64,000 bases of DNA from Marinobacterium halophilum. GTDB lineage: Bacteria; Pseudomonadota; Gammaproteobacteria; Pseudomonadales; Balneatricaceae. The stretch spans positions 95,489 through 159,488 of the forward strand of contig NZ_PYGI01000006.1 in the NCBI RefSeq assembly GCF_003014615.1, given 5' to 3'. The notes under the pieces were generated by a model. The model saw only the letters and a list, made by a program, of their open reading frames with translations, was not told the DNA's origin and searched no databases. Position numbers and translations under genes: made by a program. This document shows, piece after piece, positions 56,122-64,000 of this stretch (position 1 is its first letter; each line of letters begins with the position of its first letter).

Positions 56122-57279
56122 ATGCAAGCCTTCGATTACCACAACCCTACCCACATTGTTTTTGGCCCGGACCGTTTGGCCGAGCTGGATAATCTGGTGC
56201 CTCAGGATGCGCGGGTGATGGTCCTTTACGGCGGCGGCAGTGTGAAAAAGTACGGCACACTGGACAAGGTGTTGGCGGGTCTGGGTGAGCGTCATATCAC
56301 GGAATTTTCCGGTATTGAACCCAACCCCCGTTTTGAAACGCTGATGCGGGCCGTTGATCGCGTGCGTGCCGACAATATTGACTTCCTGCTGGCGGTTGGT
56401 GGCGGCTCGGTTATGGATGGCACCAAATTTGTCGCGGCAGCGGCGCTGTACAAGGGCGATGAAGTCGAGCTGCTCGGTCACGGCTTTAACCCGCTGCCGA
56501 TTGAGCAGGCATTGCCGCTGGCCACCGTCGCAACCCTGCCGGCGACCGGTTCCGAAATGAATATGGGTGCAGTGGTAACCCATCAGGGCGGTAAATTCCC
56601 GGTGATGAGTCCGCGTCTATTCCCGACATTTTCGATGCTGGACCCCACATTGACTTACTCGCTACCTGCCGTCCAGGTTGCCAACGGTGTTGTAGATGCC
56701 TTCGTTCACGTATTGGAGCAGTATGCGACGTATCCTGTCGGTGCCGAAGTTCAGGATCGTACTGCAGAAGGCATTCTCAAGGCGCTGATCGAAGTCGGGC
56801 CGAAAACTCTGGCGACACCGGATGATTATGCCGCGCGGGCCAATCTCGTGTGGAGTGCAACATGCGCCCTGAACGGCTTTATTGGCGTAGGTGTGCCGCA
56901 AGACTGGAGCACACATATGATCGGCCATGAGCTGACGGCGATCTTCGGTATCGACCATGCGCAGACGTTGGCAGTGGTATTGCCATCCCTGTGGCAGGCA
57001 CGCAAGGCGCAAAAGGGTGCCAAATTGTTGCAGTATGCCGAGCGGGTATGGAATATCACTGAAGGCAGTGAGGATGCGCGTATTGATCTGGCGATCAGCA
57101 AAACGCGGGCGTTTTTCGAATCACTGGGCGTGAAAACACGCTTGTCCGACTACGGCGTTGCTTTCGAACAGATCGATACGGTGGTGAATGCGTTGGAGTC
57201 TCACGGCATGGTGGCACTATCGGAAACCGGTGATCTGGATCTTGAAGTGAGCCGTTATATCCTTGAGCAGGCGTTCTGA
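56122..57279 (+). CDS. yqhD: NADPH-dependent aldehyde reductase / iron-type alcohol dehydrogenase YqhD
   Basis: 385 residues closely matching E. coli YqhD, which reduces toxic short-chain and lipid-derived aldehydes. NADP-binding YGGGSVKK and AVGGGSVMDGTKF; metal ligands D192, H196, H265 and H279 at positions equivalent to D194/H198/H267/H281. GGGAG at 56111-56115 supports ATG 56122 over the upstream ATG 56026. Followed by ~150 bp with no gene. Confidence 0.93.
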   Translation: MQAFDYHNPTHIVFGPDRLAELDNLVPQDARVMVLYGGGSVKKYGTLDKVLAGLGERHITEFSGIEPNPRFETLMRAVDRVRADNIDFLLAVGGGSVMDGTKFVAAAALYKGDEVELLGHGFNPLPIEQALPLATVATLPATGSEMNMGAVVTHQGGKFPVMSPRLFPTFSMLDPTLTYSLPAVQVANGVVDAFVHVLEQYATYPVGAEVQDRTAEGILKALIEVGPKTLATPDDYAARANLVWSATCALNGFIGVGVPQDWSTHMIGHELTAIFGIDHAQTLAVVLPSLWQARKAQKGAKLLQYAERVWNITEGSEDARIDLAISKTRAFFESLGVKTRLSDYGVAFEQIDTVVNALESHGMVALSETGDLDLEVSRYILEQAF

Positions 57280-57426
57280 TCAATCGTTGTAATGGGCGGG
57301 GGTAATCGCCCCCGCTTAGGAATTCTGTCTTCATAGGCAATGAGAGTTTGAGAGTCCCGTACATGTTGGCTAATATCAGGGCAATGCGCTGTTAGCGTGT
57401 CTATCGGTCTCTAGTTTACTTGGCTC

Positions 57427-58968
57427 ATGATTATGGATGATTTTTCTGCCGGGAACGTTCCGCATATGGGGCTGAGCGCCGGCCTCAATATTGAGCAGCT
57501 GCTGCAAACCCTGGCAAACAGCGAGTGCGAACTCAAACAGCAGGTCAGGCTGTTTTCCGCCATTATCGATGCATTACCCAATCCTACTTTCGTTAAGGAT
57601 AACGATGCGGTCTTTATCGCCTGCAATAAGGCCTACGAAGAAGCCTTTGGTATATCGCGCGAGGATTTTATCGGTAAAACAGTACTTGATTTGTCATACC
57701 TGCCTGAAGCGACGCGTCTCGAATTCCAGCGCGCGGATCAGGCATTGCTGCAGCAGAGGGGAGAAACCCGAGAAGAAATCGAGCTTGCCTTTGCATCCGG
57801 GCCACCCAAAACGGTGCTGTATCAGCGCAGAACCTTCGAGCTGGGTGAAGGCTTGGGCGGTGGTATGCTTGGCATCATCATTGATATCTCTCAGCGCAAG
57901 CAAGCAGAAGACTTTGAGTGTTTTCGCAGCCGGATTCTCGAAATGCTGGCAGGAGGCTCCAGTCTGGAACTAACGCTGCAGGCGATTGTACAAGGTGTGG
58001 AGTCATTGCATCCGAATATGCTGTGCAGCATTTTGCTGGCAGACAGTGAAGGTCGATCGCTTGTCGATGGCGTTGCGCCGAGTTTGCCCGATTTTTACAC
58101 AGAGGCTGTGAACGGCGTGCCGATCAATTTCGGCGTTGGCTCCTGTGGTACGGCTGCATTTACCGGGGAACGTGTTATTGTCGAAAATATTGCGACGCAC
58201 CCGTATTGGGCTGAGTTTAAAGACTTGGCTGCCCGCGCAGGTTTGGCGTCCTGCTGGTCTCAGCCTGTTCATTCAAGTACAGCCTCCCTTCTGGGCACCT
58301 TTGCCATTTACCACCGTACACCTGAGACGCCGAGCGATAGCGAGATCGAACTGATCGAACACATCGCTCGTTTGGCCAGCATCGCCATTGAAAAGACCCA
58401 TGCTGAAAGCACTATTCGTCAGCTGGCGTTTTATGATCCTCTAACGCAATTGCCTAATCGACGGATGCTGAGTGATCGGTTGGTCGAAGCGATGGCCGAT
58501 AGCCAGGCTTCAGGGAGCTATGCTGCGCTCATGCTGCTGGATCTTGATAAGTTCAAGCCGTTGAATGATGTATATGGGCACTCGGTGGGAGATCTGCTGC
58601 TGGTTGAGGTTGCCGAACGACTTGTTGGCAGCGTTCGATGTATGGATCTGGTGGCACGCCTGGGTGGTGATGAGTTTATCGTGGTGCTGGATAACCTGGA
58701 CCCGGACTTGTCACGCGCACAAAGTAAGGCCAAGGCGGTGGCTGAGTCTATTCGTGACACCCTTGCCAGACCTTATGCCCTCACACTACAGCAGGAAGGG
58801 CATATGCCGAAATCAATCACATACCAGTGTTCGCCCAGTATTGGGGTGGCGTTTTTTCTTGGGTGTACGCTGAGTCAGGAAAAAATACTGCACCGCGCCG
58901 ATCAGGCGATGTACAAAGCGAAGCAGTCCGGTGGCCATGCCATTTGCCAGTTTGATTCCTGCGATTAA
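57427..58968 (+). CDS. PAS-GAF-GGDEF diguanylate cyclase
   Basis: 513-residue soluble sensor-cyclase. N-terminal coiled coil, PAS (about 40-155: IDALPNPTFVKDNDAVFIACNKAYEEAFG), GAF (about 165-325), GGDEF (about 335-510). The active-site GGDEF at 413-417 is intact and preceded by the RxxD inhibitory site RCMD (404-407), so c-di-GMP synthesis with product feedback is expected. No EAL domain and no TM. ATG 57433 is a second possible start. Confidence 0.92.
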   Translation: MIMDDFSAGNVPHMGLSAGLNIEQLLQTLANSECELKQQVRLFSAIIDALPNPTFVKDNDAVFIACNKAYEEAFGISREDFIGKTVLDLSYLPEATRLEFQRADQALLQQRGETREEIELAFASGPPKTVLYQRRTFELGEGLGGGMLGIIIDISQRKQAEDFECFRSRILEMLAGGSSLELTLQAIVQGVESLHPNMLCSILLADSEGRSLVDGVAPSLPDFYTEAVNGVPINFGVGSCGTAAFTGERVIVENIATHPYWAEFKDLAARAGLASCWSQPVHSSTASLLGTFAIYHRTPETPSDSEIELIEHIARLASIAIEKTHAESTIRQLAFYDPLTQLPNRRMLSDRLVEAMADSQASGSYAALMLLDLDKFKPLNDVYGHSVGDLLLVEVAERLVGSVRCMDLVARLGGDEFIVVLDNLDPDLSRAQSKAKAVAESIRDTLARPYALTLQQEGHMPKSITYQCSPSIGVAFFLGCTLSQEKILHRADQAMYKAKQSGGHAICQFDSCD

Positions 58969-59021
58969 CACGGCGGCGTTGTGCTGCATTCTCGGCCGTA
59001 AACTCAGGTATACTCCGCACA

Positions 59022-59041
59022 GCACCCCGAGGGGTGCCTTT
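59022..59041 (+). terminator. Terminator after the GGDEF gene
   Basis: GCACCCC / GGGGTGC stem with a very short loop followed by CTTTTTATT, 53 bp after the cyclase stop. Confidence 0.75.
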
Positions 59042-59107
59042 TTATTGTCACTGCAGCGGCGGTATTGTCCGGTGTAGTGGATTTGCAGCGTAACAACGGG
59101 GTGGTAC

Positions 59108-59938
59108 ATGGCCGAGACGGGGCAGTTCAACAAGCTGAAAGTTATTCGCGAAGTCGAGTTCGGCGTTTATCTGGAAGGCGGGCGTGATGGCGGTATTCTG
59201 CTGCCTAAATCCGAAGTGCCGGAAGGGACTCGTTTGGGCGATAGCCTTCAGGTGTTTGTGTATCTGGATTCCAACGACATGCCGATTGCCACCACTCGGC
59301 GGCCGCGTGCTCAGGTTGGTCAGTTTGCCAGTCTGAAAGTCGTGGATGTGAACCAGATTGGTGCTTTCCTGGATTGGGGGCTGCCCAAGGATCTGTTCCT
59401 GCCATTTAACGAACAGCTCAAGCCGCTGACCGTCGGTGATTATGTCACCGTGTTCCTGTATCTCGACAATACCGACCGTATTGCAGCGACCGCCAAGCTG
59501 GAAAAACATCTGGAAAGCGGTGAGGACTACCCCCAGGGGCAGCTGATTGAATTGCTGGTCGTGCGTCCGACGGATATCGGTTACCAGGTGATTATCGACA
59601 ACCGTGCCATGGGGTTGCTGCACACGCAGGATATACATCGCCCCGTCCGTTCTGGTCAGCGTATGCCCGGCTTTATCAAACAGGTGCGTGAAGAAGACGG
59701 CAAGGTTGATGTCATGCTGGAAAAACCCGGCTATGCCCGTATCGACCCGCTGGCGCAGCAAGTGCTGAAATATCTTGAGACCCGTAATGGATTCTGTCCG
59801 CTGGGTGACAAGAGCGACCCCGCGGCCATCTCTGAGACCTTCGGTGTCAGCAAGAAGGCCTACAAGATGGCGATTGGGCAGTTGATGAAGGCCGGTCGTA
59901 TCAGTCAGGACGAGCGCGGCATCCACCTCAAGGGCTGA
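59108..59938 (+). CDS. cvfB: S1-like RNA-binding protein, CvfB family
   Basis: 276 residues with tandem S1/OB domains (VIREVEFGVYLEGGRDGGILLPKSEVP; VNQIGAFLDWGLPKDLFLPFNEQ; a third in PGFIKQVREEDGKVDVMLE) and a C-terminal winged helix (DPAAISETFGVSKKAYKMAIGQLMKAGRIS). In Staphylococcus CvfB affects virulence-factor expression; in gammaproteobacteria its RNA targets are unknown. It ends 4 bp from the convergent nitronate monooxygenase gene. Confidence 0.9.
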   Translation: MAETGQFNKLKVIREVEFGVYLEGGRDGGILLPKSEVPEGTRLGDSLQVFVYLDSNDMPIATTRRPRAQVGQFASLKVVDVNQIGAFLDWGLPKDLFLPFNEQLKPLTVGDYVTVFLYLDNTDRIAATAKLEKHLESGEDYPQGQLIELLVVRPTDIGYQVIIDNRAMGLLHTQDIHRPVRSGQRMPGFIKQVREEDGKVDVMLEKPGYARIDPLAQQVLKYLETRNGFCPLGDKSDPAAISETFGVSKKAYKMAIGQLMKAGRISQDERGIHLKG

Positions 59939-59942
59939 ACGG

Positions 59943-60989
59943 TTATATCAGTAAACCGCGGGAGAGCATCGCAATCAACTCGGCGGCGGGCACTTCGCGA
60001 CAGCCCCGGGTATTCTGCCCGGCCCACAAGGGTGTGAAGTCTGCACTGCCCATGCGTTCGGCGTGGGCCCGTAACGGCGCAGATGCTGCCGTTGCAAACG
60101 GAAAGCAGGGTGCCTGGGGGTTGATCGGGCCCAGTTCATGGATCATCCTGTTGACGATCCCGCGCGCCGGTCGGCCACTGAAAATATTGGTCAGCGCGGT
60201 TGTGTGGGCGGCTTCGCTTTGCAATGCGGCACGGTGTACCGCTGATGTGTTGGTCTCGTGGCACAGCAGAAATGCGGTCCCGACCTGCACACCGGCAGCG
60301 CCCAGCAGCATTGCAGCATTAACGCCTTTGGCATCGGCGATACCTCCGGCTGCAATGACGGGTACCGTTACAGCGTTCATGATCTGCGACAGCAACTCGA
60401 AAGTACCTGTCTGAGTGCTGATGTCTTCACTCAGGAACATGCCGCGATGTCCACCGGCTTCAATACCTTGAGCGATGATGGCATCGACTCCGCGTGCATC
60501 CAGCCAGCGTGCTTCTTCAACTGTCGTTGCGGACGAGAGTACCTTGGCTCCGGTGTCACGTACCTTCTGCAGTAGTGAAGACTCGGGCAAACCGAAGTGG
60601 AAGCTGACGACCTCCGGTTTCAACTCACACACAACCTCTGCCATTGCCTCATTAAACGGCTGCCGCCCGGCACCACCGATGTTTTCCGGCATGCCGATAC
60701 CCAGTTCTTCATAGTAGGGTCGGAACTTCTCCAGCCAAGCCTTTTGGCGTGATTCATCCGGCTGAGGCTGAACGTGACTGAAGAAATTGAGGTTGATCGG
60801 TTTCAAAGTATGTTCACGAATCTTCAGTACCGCTTCACGTACACCTTCCGGTGTCAGCATGGCGCAGGGGAGTGATCCCAGCCCGCCAGCGGCAGACGTC
60901 GCAGCTGCCAGTTCCCAGCCCTGAACACCCGCCATGGGTGCCTGGATGATCGGCAGGGAAATATTGAACAATTTGTACAGTATGGACAT
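59943..60989 (-). CDS. Nitronate monooxygenase (NAD(P)H:flavin-dependent, 2-nitropropane dioxygenase family)
   Basis: 348-residue TIM-barrel FMN enzyme oxidising alkyl nitronates such as propionate-3-nitronate. Family motifs: LPIIQAPMAGVQGWELAAATSAAGGLGSLP at 11-40, IAQGIEAGGHRGMF with the conserved active-site His, PVIAAGGIADA and LLGAAGVQVGTAFL. GGAG upstream supports ATG 60989. The frame to 61214 is an unconserved extension. Confidence 0.9.
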   Translation of the reverse strand: MSILYKLFNISLPIIQAPMAGVQGWELAAATSAAGGLGSLPCAMLTPEGVREAVLKIREHTLKPINLNFFSHVQPQPDESRQKAWLEKFRPYYEELGIGMPENIGGAGRQPFNEAMAEVVCELKPEVVSFHFGLPESSLLQKVRDTGAKVLSSATTVEEARWLDARGVDAIIAQGIEAGGHRGMFLSEDISTQTGTFELLSQIMNAVTVPVIAAGGIADAKGVNAAMLLGAAGVQVGTAFLLCHETNTSAVHRAALQSEAAHTTALTNIFSGRPARGIVNRMIHELGPINPQAPCFPFATAASAPLRAHAERMGSADFTPLWAGQNTRGCREVPAAELIAMLSRGLLI

Positions 60990-61236
60990 GGATACTCCAG
61001 TCAACCAGCAATCGGCAGCAGTTTTTTGCCTTATAACTGTTATTAATATGTAATTGAACACAGTAACAAAATGAATAGTGTGACAAAATAATGCTTTAGG
61101 TGGTGATTTTTGTAGATCTGCATGTCGCTCTATGGCTGCGCCACATCGGGCATGGCAGGGTGTGTTGAGGCTGCAGACTTTACTGATGATAACCTTTAAG
61201 CTGATTTCCATCATTACAAAATTTTAAAGGCTGATA

Positions 61237-61731
61237 ATGAGTAGGGTGAAGTGCTTTATTTCAGAGGAGATCATCTGGGTAGTAGCTTGTGTGCTATTCA
61301 TCGCAGGGATTAGTCTTCCCATGTTCACTTTTCACAAACTGATCGTATTCAGCGATGAGTTTTCTCTAATCAGTGCAGTTGTACACCTCTTTCGAGAAGG
61401 TGAGATTTTTATATTTTTAATTTTATTTATATTCAGTATTGCCATACCAGCCGTAAAACTTTATTTAATAGTCCGGTTAATAAAAAATAAAGAACCTGAT
61501 AAAGAAAAGAAAGCCCTTATGGTAAAGCGTCTTGCTATTATCGGTAAGTGGTCCATGGCGGATGTATTTGTAATATCTATTATTGTTTCCACTATAAAGC
61601 TGGGCGTTATTGCAAGTGTTTCGGTCCACGTTGGTATTATATTTTTCGGGCTTTCTGTTTTACTATCCATGCTGCTGGTGCAAAAACAAATGGCAGGTTA
61701 TGAGTTCAGAGCCAAAGCGGGAGCGAGGTGA
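61237..61731 (+). CDS. Single-domain PqiA-like membrane protein
   Basis: 164 residues, four TM helices (about 11-33, 52-74, 99-121, 127-147) with the PqiA domain features LFIAGISLPMFTF and RLAIIGKWSMADVFVISIIV. E. coli PqiA has two such domains and works with PqiB/PqiC in lipid transport; here one domain stands alone with no MCE partner nearby. The gene is AT-rich compared with its neighbours. Confidence 0.82.
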   Translation: MSRVKCFISEEIIWVVACVLFIAGISLPMFTFHKLIVFSDEFSLISAVVHLFREGEIFIFLILFIFSIAIPAVKLYLIVRLIKNKEPDKEKKALMVKRLAIIGKWSMADVFVISIIVSTIKLGVIASVSVHVGIIFFGLSVLLSMLLVQKQMAGYEFRAKAGAR

Positions 61732-61861
61732 TATCTCTGTTTAAAGTGCCAAGGCGCGTATCAACCTTGTCGAGACAGGTTGCCTTTCAATGGCAGCTTT
61801 TTGTGGTATCAAACCGGCGTGTAACGATACAGGCCGGTTCAGTGTTTACTGGTGTGTCGGA

Positions 61862-62344
61862 TCAGTAGAGATCCAGTAGGCGTGTTCTGAAATCACTTGC
61901 GGAGCGTGTCATGTACCAGCCGTTAGTGATTGTCAAAGTCGTGCCGTCCAGTGAAAATTCGGACTTATAATCGTCGTATTTTTCCTTGGGTTCAACCACG
62001 ATATGAGTCATTTCGGCTATTGCTTCTTTGTAATCGGCGTCGTCTTTGCAGATGGTGGACAGTGCTTCGGCTGTGGCAACGGTACGATCGCTTAGTTGAG
62101 TGTAGATCCATGCCGGTCGAATGCCTTTTTCCTGGATGATGTCGGCATTTTTTGTGGCCATTTCATCTACTGCATCCCAGGCAATACTCGCTTCCAGCTG
62201 AGGATTGCCACATGCTGATTTCAGATCGGTAATAGCTGTTGCAATGTTTTGCTCAGCAGCACGCAGGGCTTTTTTTTCTTGAACACCGGCATTGGCGTTG
62301 AGTGCAACGCTGGCGAGGCAAAAAATAGTAAGTGCTTTTTTCAT
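61862..62344 (-). CDS. Exported hypothetical protein
   Basis: 160 residues with signal peptide (MKKALTIFCLASVALNANA) and a mature region of mixed helices containing two cysteines (C45 in KSACGNP, C98 in STICKDD) that could form a periplasmic disulphide. I recognise no family. The 300 bp upstream (62345-62650) hold no gene. Confidence 0.65.
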   Translation of the reverse strand: MKKALTIFCLASVALNANAGVQEKKALRAAEQNIATAITDLKSACGNPQLEASIAWDAVDEMATKNADIIQEKGIRPAWIYTQLSDRTVATAEALSTICKDDADYKEAIAEMTHIVVEPKEKYDDYKSEFSLDGTTLTITNGWYMTRSASDFRTRLLDLY

Positions 62345-62654
62345 GATTCCTCCATGATTGATGAAAGTATTTTCATTCCTGTAAGTTCAAATTTCGTACC
62401 AGGCATGTTTTTAAAATTACCGAATGGCTTCCGCAGGCTTGATTGTTAGAATCGTCTGCTTATATTAATATTTTTTGAAGTATATGCAGGAGATTAATAT
62501 AAGGAGGCCGTTGGGTGGCAATTTGTTCGATATTTTTCCATAAAAAATTTTACTTTTCAATGACGCCAGACTGCGACGTAGACGTGAAGTGTCAGCAGTA
62601 TTGCCGCTTACTGAGAGGCGTGGCGCTTTGATCGCAGGTACGGTTTTGTCATGC

Positions 62655-62684
62655 AAAAAAAGAGCGGACCTTCCAGGCCCGCTC
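62655..62684 (-). terminator. Rho-independent terminator after the DUF4399 gene
   Basis: On the minus strand GAGCGGGCC / GGTCCGCTC (one G-U) with a 5-nt loop, followed by seven T (62655-62661 as A on the plus strand), 20 bp after the gene's stop. Confidence 0.9.
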
Positions 62685-62704
62685 GGGAAATGGCAGATTT
62701 CAGG

Positions 62705-63127
62705 TTATTCCACGGTTACGGTTATTACCTCAGATGCGACCGGAGGATTATGTGGTGCATGACCCATGTCGCCCAGAATAAGCTGCAACGTGTGCTGGCC
62801 TGGTGTTAGGGTGATAGTGGTTTCCGTCTGGCCACCACCAAAGTGCATGACTTCCTGGCCCATTGCTTTTCCGGCCATGGGAGCTTGCTCCCCGTCGACC
62901 ATCAGATGATGATGCCCGGTATTGGCTTTGTCTGTACCCGCGGGTGCAACGCCCATACCGCTGAGGCCGAACTGTACGGTGAATGTTTCGCTGACGGTTG
63001 CGCCGTTTTCAGGTGAAATGATATAAACTTTGGCTTCTGGTGCAGATGCACTTGCTGCTGTTTCGGCAGCCATGGCTGTTTGGCTGATGATTGCGGTCAT
63101 GCCTAGGGCTAAAACTGTCTTGAACAT
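62705..63127 (-). CDS. DUF4399 domain exported protein
   Basis: 140 residues: signal peptide (about 1-20, cleavage after AMA) and a beta-sandwich DUF4399 domain (YIISPENGATVSETFTVQFGLSGMGVAPAGTDKANTGHHHLMVDG, roughly 34-78) with the histidine cluster TGHHHL and the C-terminal LGDMGHAPHNPPVASEVITVTVE. AAGGAG supports ATG 63127. The HHH/Met-rich surface may bind metal, but no function is known. Confidence 0.85.
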   Translation of the reverse strand: MFKTVLALGMTAIISQTAMAAETAASASAPEAKVYIISPENGATVSETFTVQFGLSGMGVAPAGTDKANTGHHHLMVDGEQAPMAGKAMGQEVMHFGGGQTETTITLTPGQHTLQLILGDMGHAPHNPPVASEVITVTVE

Positions 63128-63276
63128 ATATAAACTCCTTTTATTTTGATTTATTGGCGAAGAATGGCAGGCCAATACGAAATACTCGATAAATAATCTA
63201 TATTACTTCCTTTATTTTGTCCAATATAAGCTGCGCCTGTGTTGTTTTTTGATACTGGCTGTTTAGCGAAACTTTT

Positions 63277-63469
63277 ACATCCCGGATGATTATATAAAGT
63301 ATTTCAATGCATTAGATATATGTTTTTGTTAGTGCTGGTTCCCGTGGGGTGCTTTCAGGGCTTTTTTTAAGTGATGTCCCGGGTGATTGTATAGGCATTT
63401 TTCAAATGCATTAGGCTAAGTTGTAAATACATGGTGGGTGACAATCGTTTAAACTATCACCCGGGATGT
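63277..63469. repeat. Short repeat structure bounded by inverted ACATCCCGGRTGAT
   Basis: ACATCCCGGATGAT (63277-63290) and the inverse ATCACCCGGGATGT (63456-63469) bound 193 bp. A second, direct copy of the left end with its flank (GATGTCCCGGGTGATTGTATA..., through TGCATTAG) lies at 63373-63420, repeating the ~45 bp starting at 63277. This looks like a small non-coding mobile or regulatory repeat. Confidence 0.5.
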
Positions 63470-63487
63470 AGAATCTAAGTGTGAATG

Positions 63488-63905
63488 CTAAACACGTTGT
63501 TCACGCAGTTTCGGTATTCGAGACACCGGCGGTAGATTTCCGATACAGCCATGAAGGCGTTGTTTGTTGTAGTGATTAATCCAATCCGTCAACGCCCAAG
63601 TCCTTGAAATGTCGTTTGCGTAAGGCACAGCGTACGCCCACTCCCGGATCATCGTTTGTATAAAGCGCTCGGCCTTGCCGTTCGTTCTGGGCGTGTAGGT
63701 CGGTCGAAGCGCGGCAGCTTCTTGATGTCCATATGCAGCATGTCACCCGGCTTGGGGTACTCGTAGCGCTGCACAGATTGCACCTATTCAATACCAGCTA
63801 AACCTGCCTCTCGGTAGCGAACAAGCCACTTGTACACTGTGTGCGTGCTGATACCAAAAGTGCTGGCGATGTGACGCACCGGCTGTTATTTACGGAGGGC
63901 TCGAT
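63488..63905 (-). pseudogene. IS481-family transposase remnant
   Basis: The minus strand reads an N-terminal HTH piece (HIASTFGISTHTVYKWLVRY, REAGLAGIE) then a stop, YEYPKPGDMLHMDIKKLPRF, and after a frame change TPRTNGKAERFIQTMIREWAYA ending HYNKQRLHGCIGNLPPVSRI...REQRV. The central DDE portion is deleted and at least one stop and one frame change are present. Confidence 0.8.
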
Positions 63906-63906
63906 C

Positions 63907-64000
63907 CTAGATTGCCATCATAAGTGACACACGCCTGCCCGCCAGATATTCCAACGGAGAAATATACTCTAACGCTTTTCTTGGTCGCGCGTTAATCAAA
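63907..64000 (-). pseudogene. C-terminal part of an IS30-family transposase, running off the window
   Basis: The minus strand reads LINARPRKALEYISPLEYLA then GRRVSLMMAI and a stop at 63907-63909. N-RPRK-L-Y-SP is the IS30 transposase C-terminal signature. It abuts the IS481 remnant directly. Whether the rest is intact lies beyond position 64000. Confidence 0.7.

Noticed and set aside
62465..62656. 63-codon minus-strand ORF between the two exported proteins
   Set aside because: Lies across the DUF4399 terminator region, no RBS and no coding-like composition.
1..64000. CRISPR arrays, rRNA operons or prophage modules
   Set aside because: No regularly spaced repeats, no rRNA sequence and no phage structural genes were seen.

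Overview
The window is chromosomal DNA from a marine-type gammaproteobacterium close to Pseudomonas/Oceanospirillales (a Marinobacterium-like organism is my best guess). The left part carries the order lpxH-ppiB / glnS / cysS / folD / tRNA-Arg-His-Leu-His / tig-clpP-clpX, which from memory matches the P. aeruginosa PA1792-PA1802 region. Marine traits are a trimethylamine monooxygenase, two TRAP uptake systems and a 'marine' class GN sortase with its VIT/vWA target. The genus is inference; no rRNA gene is present.

Layout. 1-9.1 kb: miaE, lpxH, ppiB, glnS, a lipoprotein gene, cysS, a CHASE-PAS-PAS protein without output domain, folD. 9.25-13.4 kb: a strong stable-RNA promoter with four tRNAs, then tig, clpP, clpX. 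13.5-16.5 kb: a TRAP transporter (P-Q-M) where lon would be expected. 16.6-23.6 kb: exaC and pqqABCDE-pqqH, i.e. aldehyde oxidation and PQQ biosynthesis. 23.8-25.2 kb: tmm. 25.4-28.5 kb: HPP membrane protein with divergent TetR regulator and a paired operator, an EamA exporter, a luciferase-like oxidoreductase.

28.5-33.8 kb is the accessory, decaying stretch: an orphan near-perfect LexA box, a deleted IS110/IS1111-type element with intact inverted repeats, a LysR/medium-chain dehydrogenase pair, non-coding remnant DNA, and a Phd-ParE type toxin-antitoxin pair followed by an attC-like hairpin. 33.8-36.9 kb: a TonB receptor of the copper (OprC/NosA) type and a LysE exporter. 37-44 kb: a complete omega-amino-acid module, LysR plus TRAP (P-Q-M) on the minus strand, divergent from bauA-like transaminase and bauC/mmsA-like semialdehyde dehydrogenase.

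44-49.6 kb: a TerB-like membrane protein, efpL, a DOPA-dioxygenase-like gene, ppsR and ppsA (divergent regulator/enzyme pair). 49.9-54.8 kb: creBC divergent from the VIT/vWA-sortase operon, with a CreB-type direct repeat between them. 54.9-63.1 kb: a small lysine-rich protein, AraC regulator/yqhD, PAS-GAF-GGDEF cyclase, cvfB, nitronate monooxygenase, a PqiA-domain protein and two small exported proteins. The last 0.7 kb holds a short repeat structure and broken IS481 and IS30 family genes.

I see no CRISPR array, prophage or rRNA operon. The most interesting combination is the CreBC-sortase locus; the omega-amino-acid TRAP module and the IS/LexA/TA accessory stretch come next.
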